This document shows positions 46,966-59,342 of a stretch of 61,898 nucleotides of DNA, piece after piece. This stretch comes from Vitrella brassicaformis (Eukaryota > Sar > Vitrellaceae). The notes beneath the pieces were generated by a model, which worked only from the letters and a program-made list of their open reading frames with translations, did no database searches and was not told the DNA's origin. Where the stretch lies: assembly GCA_001179505.1 (NCBI GenBank), contig CDMY01000954.1, positions 171,707 through 233,604 on the forward strand, read 5' to 3'. The translations under genes were made by a program, and so were the position numbers. Each line of letters starts with the position of its first letter. Positions within the stretch are counted from its first letter, which is position 1.

Positions 46966-49900
46966 AAAGAGGGAGGGAGGGCGAGAGTAACACAGAGAGA
47001 TGAGTGAGGTGGGTGCTTGTTCGTCGATCGGGCAGCTCACGATGCCACGCGATTGGGTGCGCTTCTCGTGAGCCGCTGAATGACCGAGAACCCGCATGCA
47101 GTCTGCCGCCACATATATTCGTCCCTTTGCTGTCTTTTCCTTGTCTTTCCTGCAGGGAGGGCCCTGCCGGCCCCTCCGTCCAGTCCACTCGCTGGGTGGC
47201 ATGAATTCAGTCAGCTACTCCTCCACTCACTCCTTCCTGCCTCCCGCCCTCCTGTGTGTTGTGTCTGCCTGGCTTTGCGTGTGTGGGTGCCTGCCTGTCG
47301 TGGGAGGTCAAAACAAACAGGCACAGAGAGAGAGAGAGAGGGTCGTGTCATCTTGTGGCTACAGTGGGTCGGTCCTGGATGGATGGATGGGTGGCGGCGG
47401 TGAGTCATTTGCCCAGCAGTCAGACAGACATACATACAGACATTTGCACGCCATACAGACAGACATACATGCAGGCAGGCAGAAGGACGAGCCTCCATTC
47501 CTCCCTCCCAGCCCCTCTCTGTGTGTCTCTGTGTGTGTGTGGTTGGCTTGAGTTGGTCACGGGGGCGGGTGGGCTGTGGGGGTGGGGGAAGAATCAGCCA
47601 ACCAACCAGCCAGCCAGCCAGACAGACGGACAGACGGACGTTGGCAGCTTAGCTACCCGTATGTATCTATCGCATCCATCTGCACGCGGCACAACACAAC
47701 ACAACACAAGACGGTGTGAGTGTGTGGGCCAGGCGGGGGGGCGGTGGCCTGGGGTGGGGGGCGTTGGCTCACTCACATGGTGTGGAGGTATGTGTATGTG
47801 TGTTTATGGGTGGGGCAATCAGTCGTAGAAGACCGAAGCGATGTTGTAGTTGGCCGGCGTCGACCACTTGGCAATGCAGGCGTCCTGCTTGCCCTACAGC
47901 CACCAGCCACCAACCACACACACACACACAGATGCACACACAGAGGGGCAGCGAGTGTAGTGGGGCCATCCATTCACTCATTCAGTCATTGCACTGCAGG
48001 TGCTGTGCTGTGTGAGGTTTGGCGTACGTACAATGGCTATGTGCGGCCTGTTCAGAGATCGGAGGAGCCTGGCCATCTCGTCCCTGCAGGAAGTCAGCTG
48101 AGACTTTTGCACCCCCGTCACACGCTTCAACGCCTCCGTCTGCACACACAAGAAAGAGGAAGGCAAGCACAGGCGCACACACACACACACACACACGTGT
48201 CGTGTCCTGTGTGTCGGTTAATGTGTGGCCCCCCTCCCATCGCCTCACTCACTGACTGACCCAGCTGGGCTCTCCGTGTCGGGGCTGTCCTTCCCGGAGC
48301 AGCCACATCTTGCGGGTCATGTACACCGCCGTAGCCTGACAAAGGGATGGATGGATAAATGGATGGATGGATGTCGGGTGTGTGTTGCATGGATGGCGTG
48401 TGTGCGGCTCAATTGGACGGACCGAGATGATGTTGGATTTGTATTGAGAGAATGTGTAGTCCGTCAACGCCAACTCCTGCACACACACAGAGAGAGAGAG
48501 AGAGACCCCATGGATGGCAGGTACGTAAGATGCACACACCACATCCGTCCATCCATCCATCCATCCGTCTGTATGTCTGTATGTCTGTGTGCGTGTTTAC
48601 GCACCTGGAGGAACTGCACGAATGCGTGGTCCTTAGTGTCCGGAGGGATGCCGCCCGCCTTGGCGAACCGGTCGCTGAACGCACAGTAGGTTGAGCTTGG
48701 CAACTCCATCCCGGTGGTCCTAAACACCACACAAGGCAACACACACCACACACATACGTCGGTCGGTTGAATAATGAGAGAGACAGGGAGAAAGGGCTGG
48801 CTCTTCCCACGTGTGTGGATGTGATGTGTGTGTATCCACTTACATGAGGATGTGCTGTTCGATCCTGAGGAAGTCGATGCGCGTATAGGTGCGGTCCCTC
48901 TTGTCCATGGGCACCTCGTTCATGAGGGTGACCAGGTCGTTGATGACCACCGGCTCACGCTCCTCGTACTTGGACGCTATCAGCAAACACGTGTAACCCA
49001 CCTGGTGGCAGTGTGACCCACCTGGTGGCAGTACAGTAATTAAGTGGATGGATGGATGACACAAACAACACATAAACAACACCCATATGTGTGTGAGTGA
49101 TTGTGCGTTCTGTGAGTAAATGCAGTGCTGTGTGTGTATGTTGGTACCAACATGGTACCAACATACTTACCGCCACGAGGTTGTGGTGGAACACATTCTC
49201 TCCCTTGGCCCACACTGATCGACACGAACGAATGACACACACACACACGAGGGAGGCAATTAATTAAGACAGACGTGTGTGGCTATGTGCGGTGACTGTG
49301 GTGCGGTGTGTCATTCGTGTGGTCAGTATGGCTCACTCCACTCACGTGTGTGTATGTAGTAGTCGAGGAGCCGCACCGCCAGCGGCAGGGCCTCCTTGCA
49401 CACACACATGCGGCTGCAGCCGTCGAAGATGCGATCCACGGTGTAGCCGTGCAACTCCTTGAAGGCGTCGCCGCAGTTGCTCAGAAACTCCACAGACACG
49501 GCATACTTGTCCTGTTGAGTTGACAGACACCACCCACATGACACGACCACACGCATCTCTCCCTCCTAAACCCGCCCTCTCTCTTTTTCTCTTCGCTGAC
49601 TTACGGCTTGTCCGTGTGCGAGGGTGAGGGAGGGGTACTGGGGCATCATGTGGCCGTCTTGCATCTCCTGGTTGGTGAGGTCGGGCGCCAGGGACTTGAG
49701 CCGGGCTGCCCCATCGCCCAGCGCCAGGTCACGGTCCTTGGCGTTGGACTGCTGCAACTCCTTGAGCACCTTCTGGGCCTGCTCCTGCAACTGCTGCCGC
49801 AGCTCCTTGGCCACCCGACTTGCCCGACGGTCGGACTCGATGCCCGCCAGCAGAAAGTCATCGCTCCCGCGGCCGCCACGCAACTGGTACTGGGACTTGC

Positions 49901-50340
49901 GCGGCTCCTGAGATGCATACATGCATCGTCCGTATGGCCCTGCTGCGTGCCCGCCATCCCCTTTCTTTCTTTTGACGCCTGGCTGGCTTCTCCCTGTCAG
50001 CGGTACCTACCTTGGCTTTGGAGTAGGGACCCGTCGGCCCTGTGCCGCCGCGTTTGTTCGAGTCCTGCAGTGCCAACACCCACACCCACACACCCATGTG
50101 TCAATGCCCGCATGCATTCACGTCCCGTCCTGCTGCTTGCCCTTTCATACCTCCTTACCTTGGGCATCCTGTCCCGACGAGAATGATGGATGTGACAATT
50201 AAACGACAAGTCAACGACAAGTCTCAACAGGTATACGTACGGTTACGTCCGTCCACTGGTCCGGCAACTCTCAACACCTCAACAACTCCTCCTTTTCTTT
50301 TTCCTCCTCCTTTTTCTCACATGCGAGCTTGAGGAAGTAC
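45765..50340. repeat. Tandem duplication unit, copy 2 (with cyclin gene)
   Basis: Same layout as 40406-44690 and same orientation. This copy is free of gaps and shows the ~520 bp missing from copy 1. Several small insertions and deletions of simple repeats separate the two copies. Confidence 0.9.
47819..50167 (-). CDS. Mitotic-type cyclin, copy 2
   Basis: A tandem paralogue of the gene at 42253-44523, with the same eleven-exon plan, start (Met-Pro-Lys then intron) and end (NIASVFYD then TGA). Cyclin-box blocks are nearly the same: GYTCLLIASKYEEREPVVIN, RTYTRIDFLRIEQHILM, ELALTDYTFSQYKSNIIS. Differences include a Cys for Trp in CVCKEALPLA, Thr for Ala in ATAVYMTRKMW, and changes in the N-terminal region, so the two proteins may differ in regulation. 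The acceptor of exon 6 is preceded by a second copy of the sequence CCACCAGGTGGGT (about 49000-49030), giving two possible acceptors. It is head to head with the GNAT gene, 255 bp apart. Confidence 0.82.
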
Positions 50341-50422
50341 CTTGTGTTTCACGCAAAAATGCAATAGGGTCCAAACCCTTCAACCCCTGAGTACGACGAG
50401 GAAACAGTCGAAGCAGAGAGAG
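50168..50422. promoter_or_regulatory. Shared cyclin 2 / GNAT divergent promoter
   Basis: The 255-bp spacer between two start codons facing away from each other. The half next to the cyclin contains a block (about 50220-50265, core TACGTCCGTCCACTGGTCC) that recurs upstream of cyclin 1 (44600-44625) and, in part, cyclin 3, so it may carry cyclin promoter elements. Confidence 0.4.
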
Positions 50423-51520
50423 ATGGCGTACGTTTTTCCAAAGAAGGAAAGATGCAAGGATGACATCAAGATGTGGGCAAAGCAAGCCAGATCACTCATC
50501 GCATCGCATCGCATCTACACACGCCTCTCTTCGTGTGTCTGGCTCATCCCTCCACTGCTCCAGCTTGCCGCTGACCGGTGTGCTGAAAGACGGCGCCACG
50601 ACAGTCGAGGTCGACTGGTTCAGCGATGGCAACTTCAGTGATGTCCACCGAATGTTCAACGATGCGCTCGACGACGGCGAGTGAGCAAACAAAGCCAACT
50701 GGATCTCTCTCTCTCTGTCGTGCTCCTCGCATTTTTTGTGTCAGTTCGTACCCGTATGAGGGGCCGATGGACGCAGAGACCTTCGAAGCCTACTAGTAAG
50801 GGGCAGTGGGTAGTGCTGGAAGGATGATTTGTTTGAGCAATTTATTCAATGACATCGATGTGGTTGTGTGCAGCCTCTCCCATGACGTGTTTGTGTGCCG
50901 CATCACGTCGAGTGATTCTCTTGCTGGCACCGTGGTCGGCAGCTTCTACATCAAACCCAACTGGCCGGGAAGATGGTACGTCTGCGCACCCCGAACAGAC
51001 TCATCGATTCTGCTTGGTGGGTGTGTGTGGCTGGGTTGTCAGTTCACACATTTGCAATGGGGGATTCCTCGTCGACCGTCCCTACAGGGGTCGGGGAATC
51101 GGCAGGTTCATGGCCGAGTGCTTCCTGAAACTGGCACCAGCATTGGGTACACAATCCGCATGATGGGCTAGTTCGCGTGAGCAGGGGCCGATGTGTGTCC
51201 ATGTATGTGATGTGTGCGGACTGCAGGCTATCGGGCCTCCTTCTTCAATCTCGTCTTTGCCTCAAACGAAGCGTCAATCAGGTAGGTGCCCACTCGCATC
51301 CATCCATCCATCGTCTGTGTCATCCTCCCTCCCTCCCTCCCTCGCTCGCTCCTTGTCTGGGTGTCCGTGTATGTTGAACAGGTTGTGGGACAGTCTGGGG
51401 TTCGAGCGGGTGGGTGTGGTTCCGAGGGCGGGCCGCCTTAAGGGACTCGGGTACGTCGATGCCATCCAGTACATGTATGACTTTGGCCCGTGGGACGTCC
51501 CAGCCGACGAGGGAGAGTGA
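50423..51520 (+). CDS. GNAT-family N-acetyltransferase
   Basis: Seven exons (50423-50472, 50564-50680, 50745-50795, 50874-50975, 51043-51146, 51227-51281, 51382-51520) close to 205 residues. The acetyl-CoA-binding motif A is seen as GGFLVDRPYRGRGIGRFMAE, with the R-G-x-G pattern. It is preceded by the beta strand TVVGSFYIKPNW and followed by NLVFASNEASIRLWDSLGFE, the motif B helix of the fold. It transfers an acetyl group from acetyl-CoA to an amine; the substrate cannot be told. It resembles fungal and protist 'RimI-like' proteins with the ending GYVDAIQYMYDF. The first intron donor (AT/GTGGGC) is inferred from frame. Confidence 0.82.
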
Positions 51521-51914
51521 GGGCCTGTAGGATGGGTACGGGGATGTGGGGCGGGGCGGGGCGGGCAGCTCGCTCAAGGAGCTGGGGCGGGGCACACGTG
51601 GGAATGTTGTCCGGCTGATGGCATGATGCACGCATTGGGGTGGTGGTTTGGACTGGTGCATTGAAATCATTTGTGTGGGGTGTTCCAGACATGACCTTAA
51701 CACTGCCAGACAGACAGGCAGTGTTGTGACAATCCATCGCATAGGGCATCAGGCAGTCATCAATGCGCTTGTTTCGTCCCCGTATACACGTGCATGTCGA
51801 TGGACACACACCGCACAGGCCTATTGTACACGCGCACGCGCGCGCAGACCGTCACCGTTCGGGTTTCCGTGAAACCGCCCGCAGTGGTTTGCGCCACTGC
51901 TCTCAACCGCGGCC

Positions 51915-53593
51915 ATGAGGCGTGGAGTTGGCGCGGCGCGTTTTGCAAGAGAAAAAGAACGCGACGTGAGCTCAGATCCACTGACTGCGGATGGGTACAC
52001 AGTGAGTGATGTTGTGTTTGCTTGTGTGTTTCATTCATTCATTTCAGACTCGTTTTGAGGCGGTCGCTTCGCAGCTGACGGCCACGCGTGTGGCGCAGGC
52101 CCGAGAACACTTTGATTCCTTCCGGCTGAAGCTGCAGGAGTTCGCACTAAAGCACCGGGACCGAATCAACAAAGACCCGGTCTTTCGGCAGAAGTTCTGC
52201 GAGATGTGCGCCGCAATCGGCGTGGACCCTCTCATTTGTACGAACGCACTCGTGAGAGAGAGTGGTGGCGGGTTCTGCGCATCCCGTTCATTCATTCATT
52301 CATTGTGCTGTTGTGCGTGTTGTTCGGTCACTCATCAGCGAGTCGCGGCTTCTGGTCTCGTCTTTTGGGAGTCGGCAACTTCTACTCTGAACTGGGAGTG
52401 AGTCGAGTCGGCTGATGGCCCTGTTAAGCACACATGTGCGTTCAGCTCATGCATCCGCCTGTGTGTGTCATTCATTCAGGTGCAAGTGCTGACCATCTGC
52501 ATGGCCACCCGGCCGCAAAACGGAGGCATCCTTGAGGTCAGCAACACCCATACACTCACCCCTCCACACGCGAACCATTGTTCCTTGTTTTCTTGGGTTA
52601 TCGGCGTGTGTGTCAGTTGTCGGAGTGTTGTCACCGTGTGCGGCGTCTGCGAGGCAACTTGGCACCTCCCATCGACGAGTAAGAAGGAGGCGGTCAGTCC
52701 GCTGATTGAGTGTGTCTGATACATGTGTGTGTCCATGTAGGGGTGACATCGAGCGGGCCATCGAGCGTGTGGCAGTCCTGGGCCACGGAGGGATCACCGT
52801 CATGAAGGCAAGCAGTCGACTCCACGCTATATGTGACTCATCATCCCTCGTCGACTTGTGGGTGTGTGTGCAGCGTCGCGGCAAGACGACCATCCTTTCC
52901 CTCCCCGACGAGCTCAACCCCGATCAAACCATCGTGCTTGACCTCGCACACGTACACACAAAAACGCACAAGCACAGACAGCCATTGGCATCTCCCTCCC
53001 GCTGTGGGTGGGTTTGCTGATCAGGAGAAGGGACATGTGAGCTGTCGGCAGCTCAACGAGGCCTTCGCCTGGACCAAGGAGCGAAGCATGGCTGTCCTGG
53101 TAAGTCGATTGTACCTGTGCATGTGTGTTGGTGGCTCGGTGTGCTGTGCATGCCATGGCATGAATGCATCGTCTTGTTCCCTCCCGTCGTCGGGTGGCGT
53201 GCGTCGTCATGGGCAGTGGGTGTGGAGGGCATTTCAGCGGTGCTAGAGCAGTGCACTCGTTGTCTGTCCTGGATATACTGGGCGCCATGTGTGCTCACAT
53301 GGATTGAATGGGGCCCTTGTGGCCCGGGGCACACACACTCTTCCCTCTCTCCTTGTCTGTCTGCGCGTCGTGTCTGCAGATGGTGTTTTTGCGTGAGGGT
53401 CTTGTGTGGGTCGACACACAAGTCACAGCAGAGGAGGTGAGAAAGAAGAAGACACCCTGAATGCGTGTTGCTACCTGCGCTCATCATTTTCCTGCGTGTG
53501 TATGGTGGGTGGGTGGTTTGTGTGCAGGGTGGTGAGGCTCTCTACTGGTTTCCCAGCCTGGCGCTCAGTCGGCTGGAGGAGGATGACGAGTGA
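51915..53593 (+). CDS. SNF8: ESCRT-II subunit VPS22/SNF8 (EAP30)
   Basis: Ten exons (51915-52001, 52048-52237, 52339-52397, 52480-52536, 52617-52678, 52741-52807, 52874-52951, 53025-53099, 53380-53436, 53528-53593) close to 265 residues, against ~258 in animals. Family marks in order: MRRGVGAARFAREKE start, an N-terminal helical part with FRQKFCEMCAAIGVDPL, FWSRLLGVGNFYSELG, QNGGILE, and the two winged-helix domains ending LREGLVWVDTQ and ALYWFPSL. The protein sorts ubiquitinated membrane cargo into multivesicular endosomes with VPS25 and VPS36. Intron 6 (52808-52873) has a GC donor with ideal context (AAG/GCAAGC). The start ATG at 51915 is the one that gives the conserved RRGVG opening. Confidence 0.92.
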
Positions 53594-54464
53594 TGCGTGT
53601 CATGGTGGTTGTGGTTACTCACACGTCTGTGTACAGATAGCTTGAGACGGAGATAGAGAAATACATTCGTGCGTCCTTCATGTGTACACACAGACGGACA
53701 GATGCCGGCAATGTGATATATATGAAAATGTCAGCCGTTCACTGAGCAAGAAAGGCAAGAAAGAAGGCTAGCTATAAGTGCTATATGCCACCACTCACGC
53801 AGCCACGACACTCACGTGCACACGGGGCGCGACAATTGTCTGTCTGTCTGTCGGCTTGTTGTCCGCCCTGCCGCCGCAAACGCAACACAGACAGCCGACA
53901 GGGCAGATGGAAAAAATACACACACATAGGGCGGGAGGGAGGGAGGGAGGGAAGGAACAACATACACACATCACCTCACATCATTGTGGTCAAAACGCGT
54001 ATATCATTCATTCATGTGTCGTGATCATATGCCCGCACGCCGATGCCGCAATTACACGTAAAGGCGAAAAAGGGACACACGCCCCCCTCTCCCCTTGACA
54101 TGCATTGCAGCCCCTTGACATCACCACCGCATTGGCCAATATTAAAGCGCACCCACCCACCCACCCACCCACCGACATTCAGCACTGACCGACTATGCTA
54201 TGGTCTGTACTATACACCACATCCCGATACACCCGGCCCTCCCTGTAAGTAATCGCCATACACACGCGTGTGTGCATCCACACACGCCTTCATCCATACA
54301 TACGTACCCGCGAGCCATCGGTAAGGATGGCACCACGATGACGTCGAGAGAAAGAAAGCGGGAAGGAGGGAATAACGAAGAGAAGAGAATGAGAGAAAAG
54401 TAAAAAAGAAAAAAAGGCGCGGCATAGCCACCCCGCCCGATTGTCCCTCCCTCTCTCCATCCCA
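53594..54464. other. Spacer between VPS22 and the CBS gene
   Basis: No gene seen. It contains GGGA repeats near 53932-53952, CCCA repeats near 54150-54172, and is the shared 3' region of two convergent genes. Confidence 0.4.
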
Positions 54465-56958
54465 TCAGGTGCGGCTGGTCGCTTCCGAAGCACCTGCAGA
54501 GGGGCCATGGGTGAGATCCTTGACTTGCGGCAGCGGTCTCTTGGACAGAATGGACACGCCCCGGTGGTGGAAGGTGTGCCCCAAGATGTCAGCCAGTGAA
54601 CGGCTGGAGCAAACGACCACAGACGCACACAACATGCCTTTTCGTCGTTTCACCCACGTGCCACCCAGCCACCCACCGACCCACCTGACAGAGGTGAGGC
54701 TGATCATGCCCGACATCCTGCCCCTCTTGTCGGTCAAGAATATGCGGTGGATCTTGGTCGCCACGAACCGATCAAACACGTCCTCAAGCTCGCTGATCTC
54801 GGGCATCGTCGCGTAGGGGGGGTCGGGCTGTGGTGGATGGAAGACACACACACACACACAGACGGGTGTGGTCAGGGGAAGGGCCTTGATGCCTGCCGTC
54901 CTTGTGTGTGGGTACCCTGCGCCCCGGCTGCCGCACGAAGTTGACGTACTCCAGCTGAGAGAGAGAAAGAGAGGGAGAGAGAAGGGGAGAGAGAGAGAGA
55001 TGCGTGAGCACGGCCGTGGCTGGCTGGCTGCCTGGCCGTCGCTCCGCTCACGGCTGGTGAGTTGAGAATGTCCTTGGAGGGCAGGGAGTCACTCGCCAAG
55101 AACAAGTACTGACCAGAGGAAGACACACCAAGAGAAGGCATTCATTCCAGATGCTTCTCACCCTCCCTTGTCCCTCCTGCCCGTCCTGTCTTCCTCACCT
55201 TCATATCTCTGACAGTGATGACCTCCCTGACTTTGCTGAAGTCATTCTCGGCCACAATGGGCACAGCCGAATAGCTGTGACGCTCCATCATGTGCAACGC
55301 CTACACAGACAGACAGACAGACAGACAGACAGAGGGGGAGGGTGCAGTGCCGGCTGGGTGTCTTGTGTGTGTGTGCGTAATCACCTTGAGAAGCGTCTCG
55401 GTCTCCATGATGGTGACCACCTTCTCCTTGCTGCCCTGCAACACCTGCTGCCTCTGATGGACGAATGACAACACATTCACACACAGGCGGACAGATCTCC
55501 ATCAGGAAACCAACTTGTGAGTACTGCCGGTCACCTCACCTGCTTGGGCTCGAACTCCTTGACCAAGTCGAGCTTCTGCAGTCACGGATGGACCCACACA
55601 TACAAACAACACAAACAGTGGACGAAGATGGACAGATCGATGGATGGATCGATGTATGGTGAGTGAGTGTGGCATGAATGATGTGGCACATACACACATA
55701 CACACACACCTGCAGGAGAGTGAGCATGTCGACGGGGCTGAAGACCCGCACTATCTCCTTGTCCTCAAACACGGCACTGACAGAAAGATACATCACACAG
55801 ACACACAGACAGAGGGACGCATGACGGGATGCGCCGCCCCTTCCTCCCTCTCTCTGTGTGTGTCTGTCGTATTCACTGCTTACACCCTGGCGCAGTTTTT
55901 GAATGCGGAGCACAGCCTGGCCACGCTGTCGTTGATGTCATATGGGATGAACGGGGTGCGACCGGACGCATCTGGACACATCAGAGCCACACATGCATGG
56001 ACCTATGCTTATGCTTGCTGTGTGTGTGTGTGTGTGTGTGTCTTACTCGCGATGGATCCGACAGTAGTGCTCTTGCACATTTCCAAGATCTCACTGAAGG
56101 ACTGCACACACAATACACACAACACAGAGCGCTCGACTCGACCGCCGATCCCTCCCTTCGTTCCTTTCCGAATGACCGACCGACCTTGTTCTTCCAGTTC
56201 TTCTTCATCCTGATGATGTGATAGCTCACATCCTGCCAACCAAGCAACCACACGGGCACATACGCACACCGCTCTGCTGGTCCCCTTCCAATGCATTGCA
56301 ATGCATGCAGGACGTAGATGCGTACCCGCACGTCGATGAAAGAGTAGCTGACTCGTCGGCAGCAACACCGATGCACATTGTCGTGACGAACCACCGCACT
56401 CCGCAGCCTGCAGCCACACACACATACACACCGACACGAGTCTTCGCAGATCTTGAATGGCTGGCTGACTGGCTGGCTGACCGTCTGTCGTGGATGAGTT
56501 CGCAAAACCTGAGGAGCGTCTCGCTCTCTTCGAGTACCAACACCGTCTGAGGCGTCAAGTGACTGAACACCTGCACACACATGCCAACCACAGGCAAAGA
56601 TGGGTTGAGGTGCTCTCCCTTGTCTGTATGTCAATCGACTGCATGCCATGCCCACCTCCTTGGCCTTGCGGTTGACGAATTCCTTGAGGGCCTCGCTCTG
56701 ACATCCGCCGTACTTGCTTGGCGCCACCGACGGTGCCATGCTCATCTGCGCAGATGGCGGTGGCATGCTGGCCTCGCCGAAACCCATCGCCTCAGCTGAG
56801 TCGCGGCTGCTACGGCGCATCATCGAACTCGCAGGGCTGCCGTCACTGATGCCGTGTGTGATGAACGACGGCACATTGGACGGGCTGTCTGCGCCGGATT
56901 GCGGAGGCGGCTCAATCATGTTTGCGCTGGCCTGTATGCTCAGGTCAACGCTGCCCAT
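54465..56958 (-). CDS. CBS-domain protein, possibly AMPK-gamma/SNF4-like
   Basis: Fourteen exons (56958-56656, 56570-56482, 56407-56326, 56232-56185, 56101-56047, 55971-55884, 55776-55710, 55575-55540, 55453-55385, 55300-55199, 55108-55052, 54954-54916, 54827-54685, 54603-54465) close to 438 residues. A Ser/Pro/Met-rich N-terminus of ~85 residues precedes repeated CBS-type units: VSYSFIDVR, PYDINDSVARLCSAFKNCAR with IVRVFSPVDMLTLLQ, ETETLLKALHMMERHSYSAV with VITVRDMK, and DRFVATKIHRIFLTDKRGRM with MISLTS then a final SLADILGHTF. Four such units fit the gamma subunit of AMPK, which binds AMP/ATP, but nucleotide contacts were not checked. It shares a 198-bp divergent spacer with the TFIIB-like gene. 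Confidence 0.75.
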
Positions 56959-57156
56959 ACGGACGCAAGAAGCGATTCAAAACAGCGAAGCTCGCTCAGA
57001 TTCTGAGCTCGCGTCCACGGGTGACCACTGCGGGATTCTGCGACGTGGAAAGCTCTTGAGGTGCAAATCGGCGAGAGAAGGAGAGGCTCATCTGTTTTGT
57101 CGAGTCCTGAGAAGCCCCGCTTACTGAAGCCTCGCTGACGAGGCCTCACGGAGGCG
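56959..57156. promoter_or_regulatory. Short divergent promoter, CBS gene / TFIIB-like gene
   Basis: Only 198 bp separate the two start codons. It must carry both promoters and 5' UTRs unless they overlap coding DNA. An AAGC/GCTT-rich stretch near 57050-57125 is the only visible feature. Confidence 0.4.
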
Positions 57157-59342
57157 ATGGCCGTATTCGTCCATCTCAGTGGAGCAGGTCGTTCATCCGC
57201 AGATAGTGTCCTGACCTGTCCCCACTGCGGCGGCAATGACTTCGAAACACAGCTGGGCACGGGAAAGGTGTGTCAGTCGTGCGGCCAGGTGCTTGTCAAT
57301 GGCGCCACCGGCAGCAGCGGCAACCACAGGACCCGCTCAGCATCAGCTGCTGCGCCGGCTGTTGAGCAGACGATGACGTATGAGCTGGACTGGGAGGAGG
57401 ACACGTGGGATGCGGGCAAGCAGTTCGTGTGGCACCGCTTCCCCGGCAGCAGGGGCAACGCCGGCACCGCTGCCGCCAGAGCCATGGCCAACGTCAGGTG
57501 GAGAGATGCACGGGAGAGGAGAAACGACACATTCGTAAGCAACCGACCACACACACACACAGACCTGTAATAGACATGAACAGACAGCTGTCGCCCTCCC
57601 TTCTATGCGCCCGTGCTCTCTCTCTCTCTCTCTCTCTCGCTGTGTGGGTGGGTGTGTGGGCGTGCGTGTGTGTGTGTGGGATTGCAGAAAGGCGTTGAGT
57701 CGAGGATAGAGAGCATTTCGCAGGTGCTGTGTCCCGGCAAGGCAGCGCAGGCCATCGACATTTTCGCCTCCTACCGCCAGGCCGTCCCCCGCATTCGTGT
57801 CGGCAATCCCAACAACGCCGAGCTGATTGCCGTGGCGTGTGTCTACTGTGCCATGCGGATGAACAGAGACAATGTGGCTACCGCCGATGACGTCACGGTA
57901 AGCAAGGGGACAAGGGAGAGAGGGAGGGAGGGAGTCAGGGAAGGGACACCACACACTCAGATGGTCGGTCGTCTGTCTACTATGTGCGAATGTGTGTGTG
58001 CATTATCAGGATCGTATGTCGGTGGATCCGGCCAGCTTGACCGAGACGGTTCGCAGGATCTGCCGGGCCACCTCCCTCCCCCTTCCCCGGCTGCGTCTGG
58101 CCGCCTTCACCCATCAGCTCATCCTCACATACACCCGGCGATTCCTCCTGGCGCGCCAGCGGGTCCTCTTCCCACACCAGACACACCAAGCGGCCTCAGA
58201 GAAGCGGGACCAAGAGCGGCAGAAGATTGCAGAGGCAGCGAGCGGGCAAGACGGAGGCGGTGACGGCGGGGCTGATCTGCTCCTCCAGTTTGACACGCTT
58301 GACACCTTCTCGGTCGTCGACGACACCGTCAACTCGCGCAAGAAGAGGAAAGCGGCCAGGCGGCTCAAGAGAGGGACTGTGGATGGAGAGGGCCATGCAG
58401 AGCACGAGGGGGACGAGGGAGACGGCCTGGTGGTGCCGACCAGCGACTTGTTGGACAAGGAGGAGCTGGACAAATGGCAGCGGTTCGAGGAAATGGCCGA
58501 GTGGGTGGCTGACCTCGCCGACAAATTCTGCTGGGTGAGAAGAGCAAGTACACACATGCATAGCTTTCTTTCTTGGGGCCTCTGCACTGGATTGGCTCTG
58601 TCTGTGCTTCATTCACTGCAGGCGACTACCAGACAGACGTCCACTCGTCGCGTGCAGGCTGCGAGCGTCATCACCCTTGTCGCCCGGCACCTACTGCTGC
58701 TGCCCGTCAACACCGTACCAGGACACAAAGACCTTCAAGTAAGCCTTTGCACACGCAGTCTCTGTCTGTCTGATGCTGATGCCATCCCGCATGCTGTGTG
58801 TTGTGTTGTGTGTGCAGGCTGCCCACGACAAGAGAACTGACACCTGCCGCGAGGCGTGCCGGTGGCTGGGTGTGGCCGAGGTGCCGCTCATGAATGCCGG
58901 GCGGCGGCTTGCCACCACACTGGCAGCGCTGATAAGGACATTGCCCGACCCCTCTGACCAGCACCAGCACCACCAGGTCACACGCAAGAACGTCCACCGC
59001 TACCTCTCCTTCCTGGAGCCGCACAAGGCCCTCATCGACACACTCACCCCGGACCAGCTGTCACTCGACGAGACAGACACCAACGGCCACCGCAAGGCCA
59101 AGAGAAGGAAGACAGAGAAGGGCGACGTGCCGTCTGCTGCCGCAGGTGGAGAGGATGACAATGGGCGGGGGCGAGGGAAAGGCGAAGGGCATTGTAATGG
59201 AGGAGGTTGCGAGACGAGGGCGGAGAGGGCGAGGCGGAAGGTGGAGAGGGATGAGGCTGTGGCTGCTGAGCGGAAACGGAAGCTCGACCTGTGGGCCAAG
59301 GCGGTGGGGTGCGGCGGATCGGACGAGGATGACACTGACTGA
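57157..59342 (+). CDS. TFIIB-like zinc-ribbon/cyclin-fold protein
   Basis: Five exons (57157-57534, 57688-57897, 58010-58534, 58622-58738, 58818-59342) close to 584 residues. An N-terminal zinc ribbon, CPHC ... CQSC at ~22-46, is followed by a linker and helical blocks of cyclin-fold type: ESISQVLCPGKAAQAIDIFA with ELIAVACVYCAMRMNRDNVA, then AASVITLVARHLLLLP with DTCREACRWLGVAEVPLMNA. The second fold is interrupted by a charged insert of ~100 residues. The tail is Lys/Arg/Gly-rich and probably nuclear. This order is that of TFIIB/BRF general transcription factors, which bridge TBP and RNA polymerase. It is divergent and could be TFIIB, a BRF paralogue or a lineage-specific factor. Confidence 0.6.
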
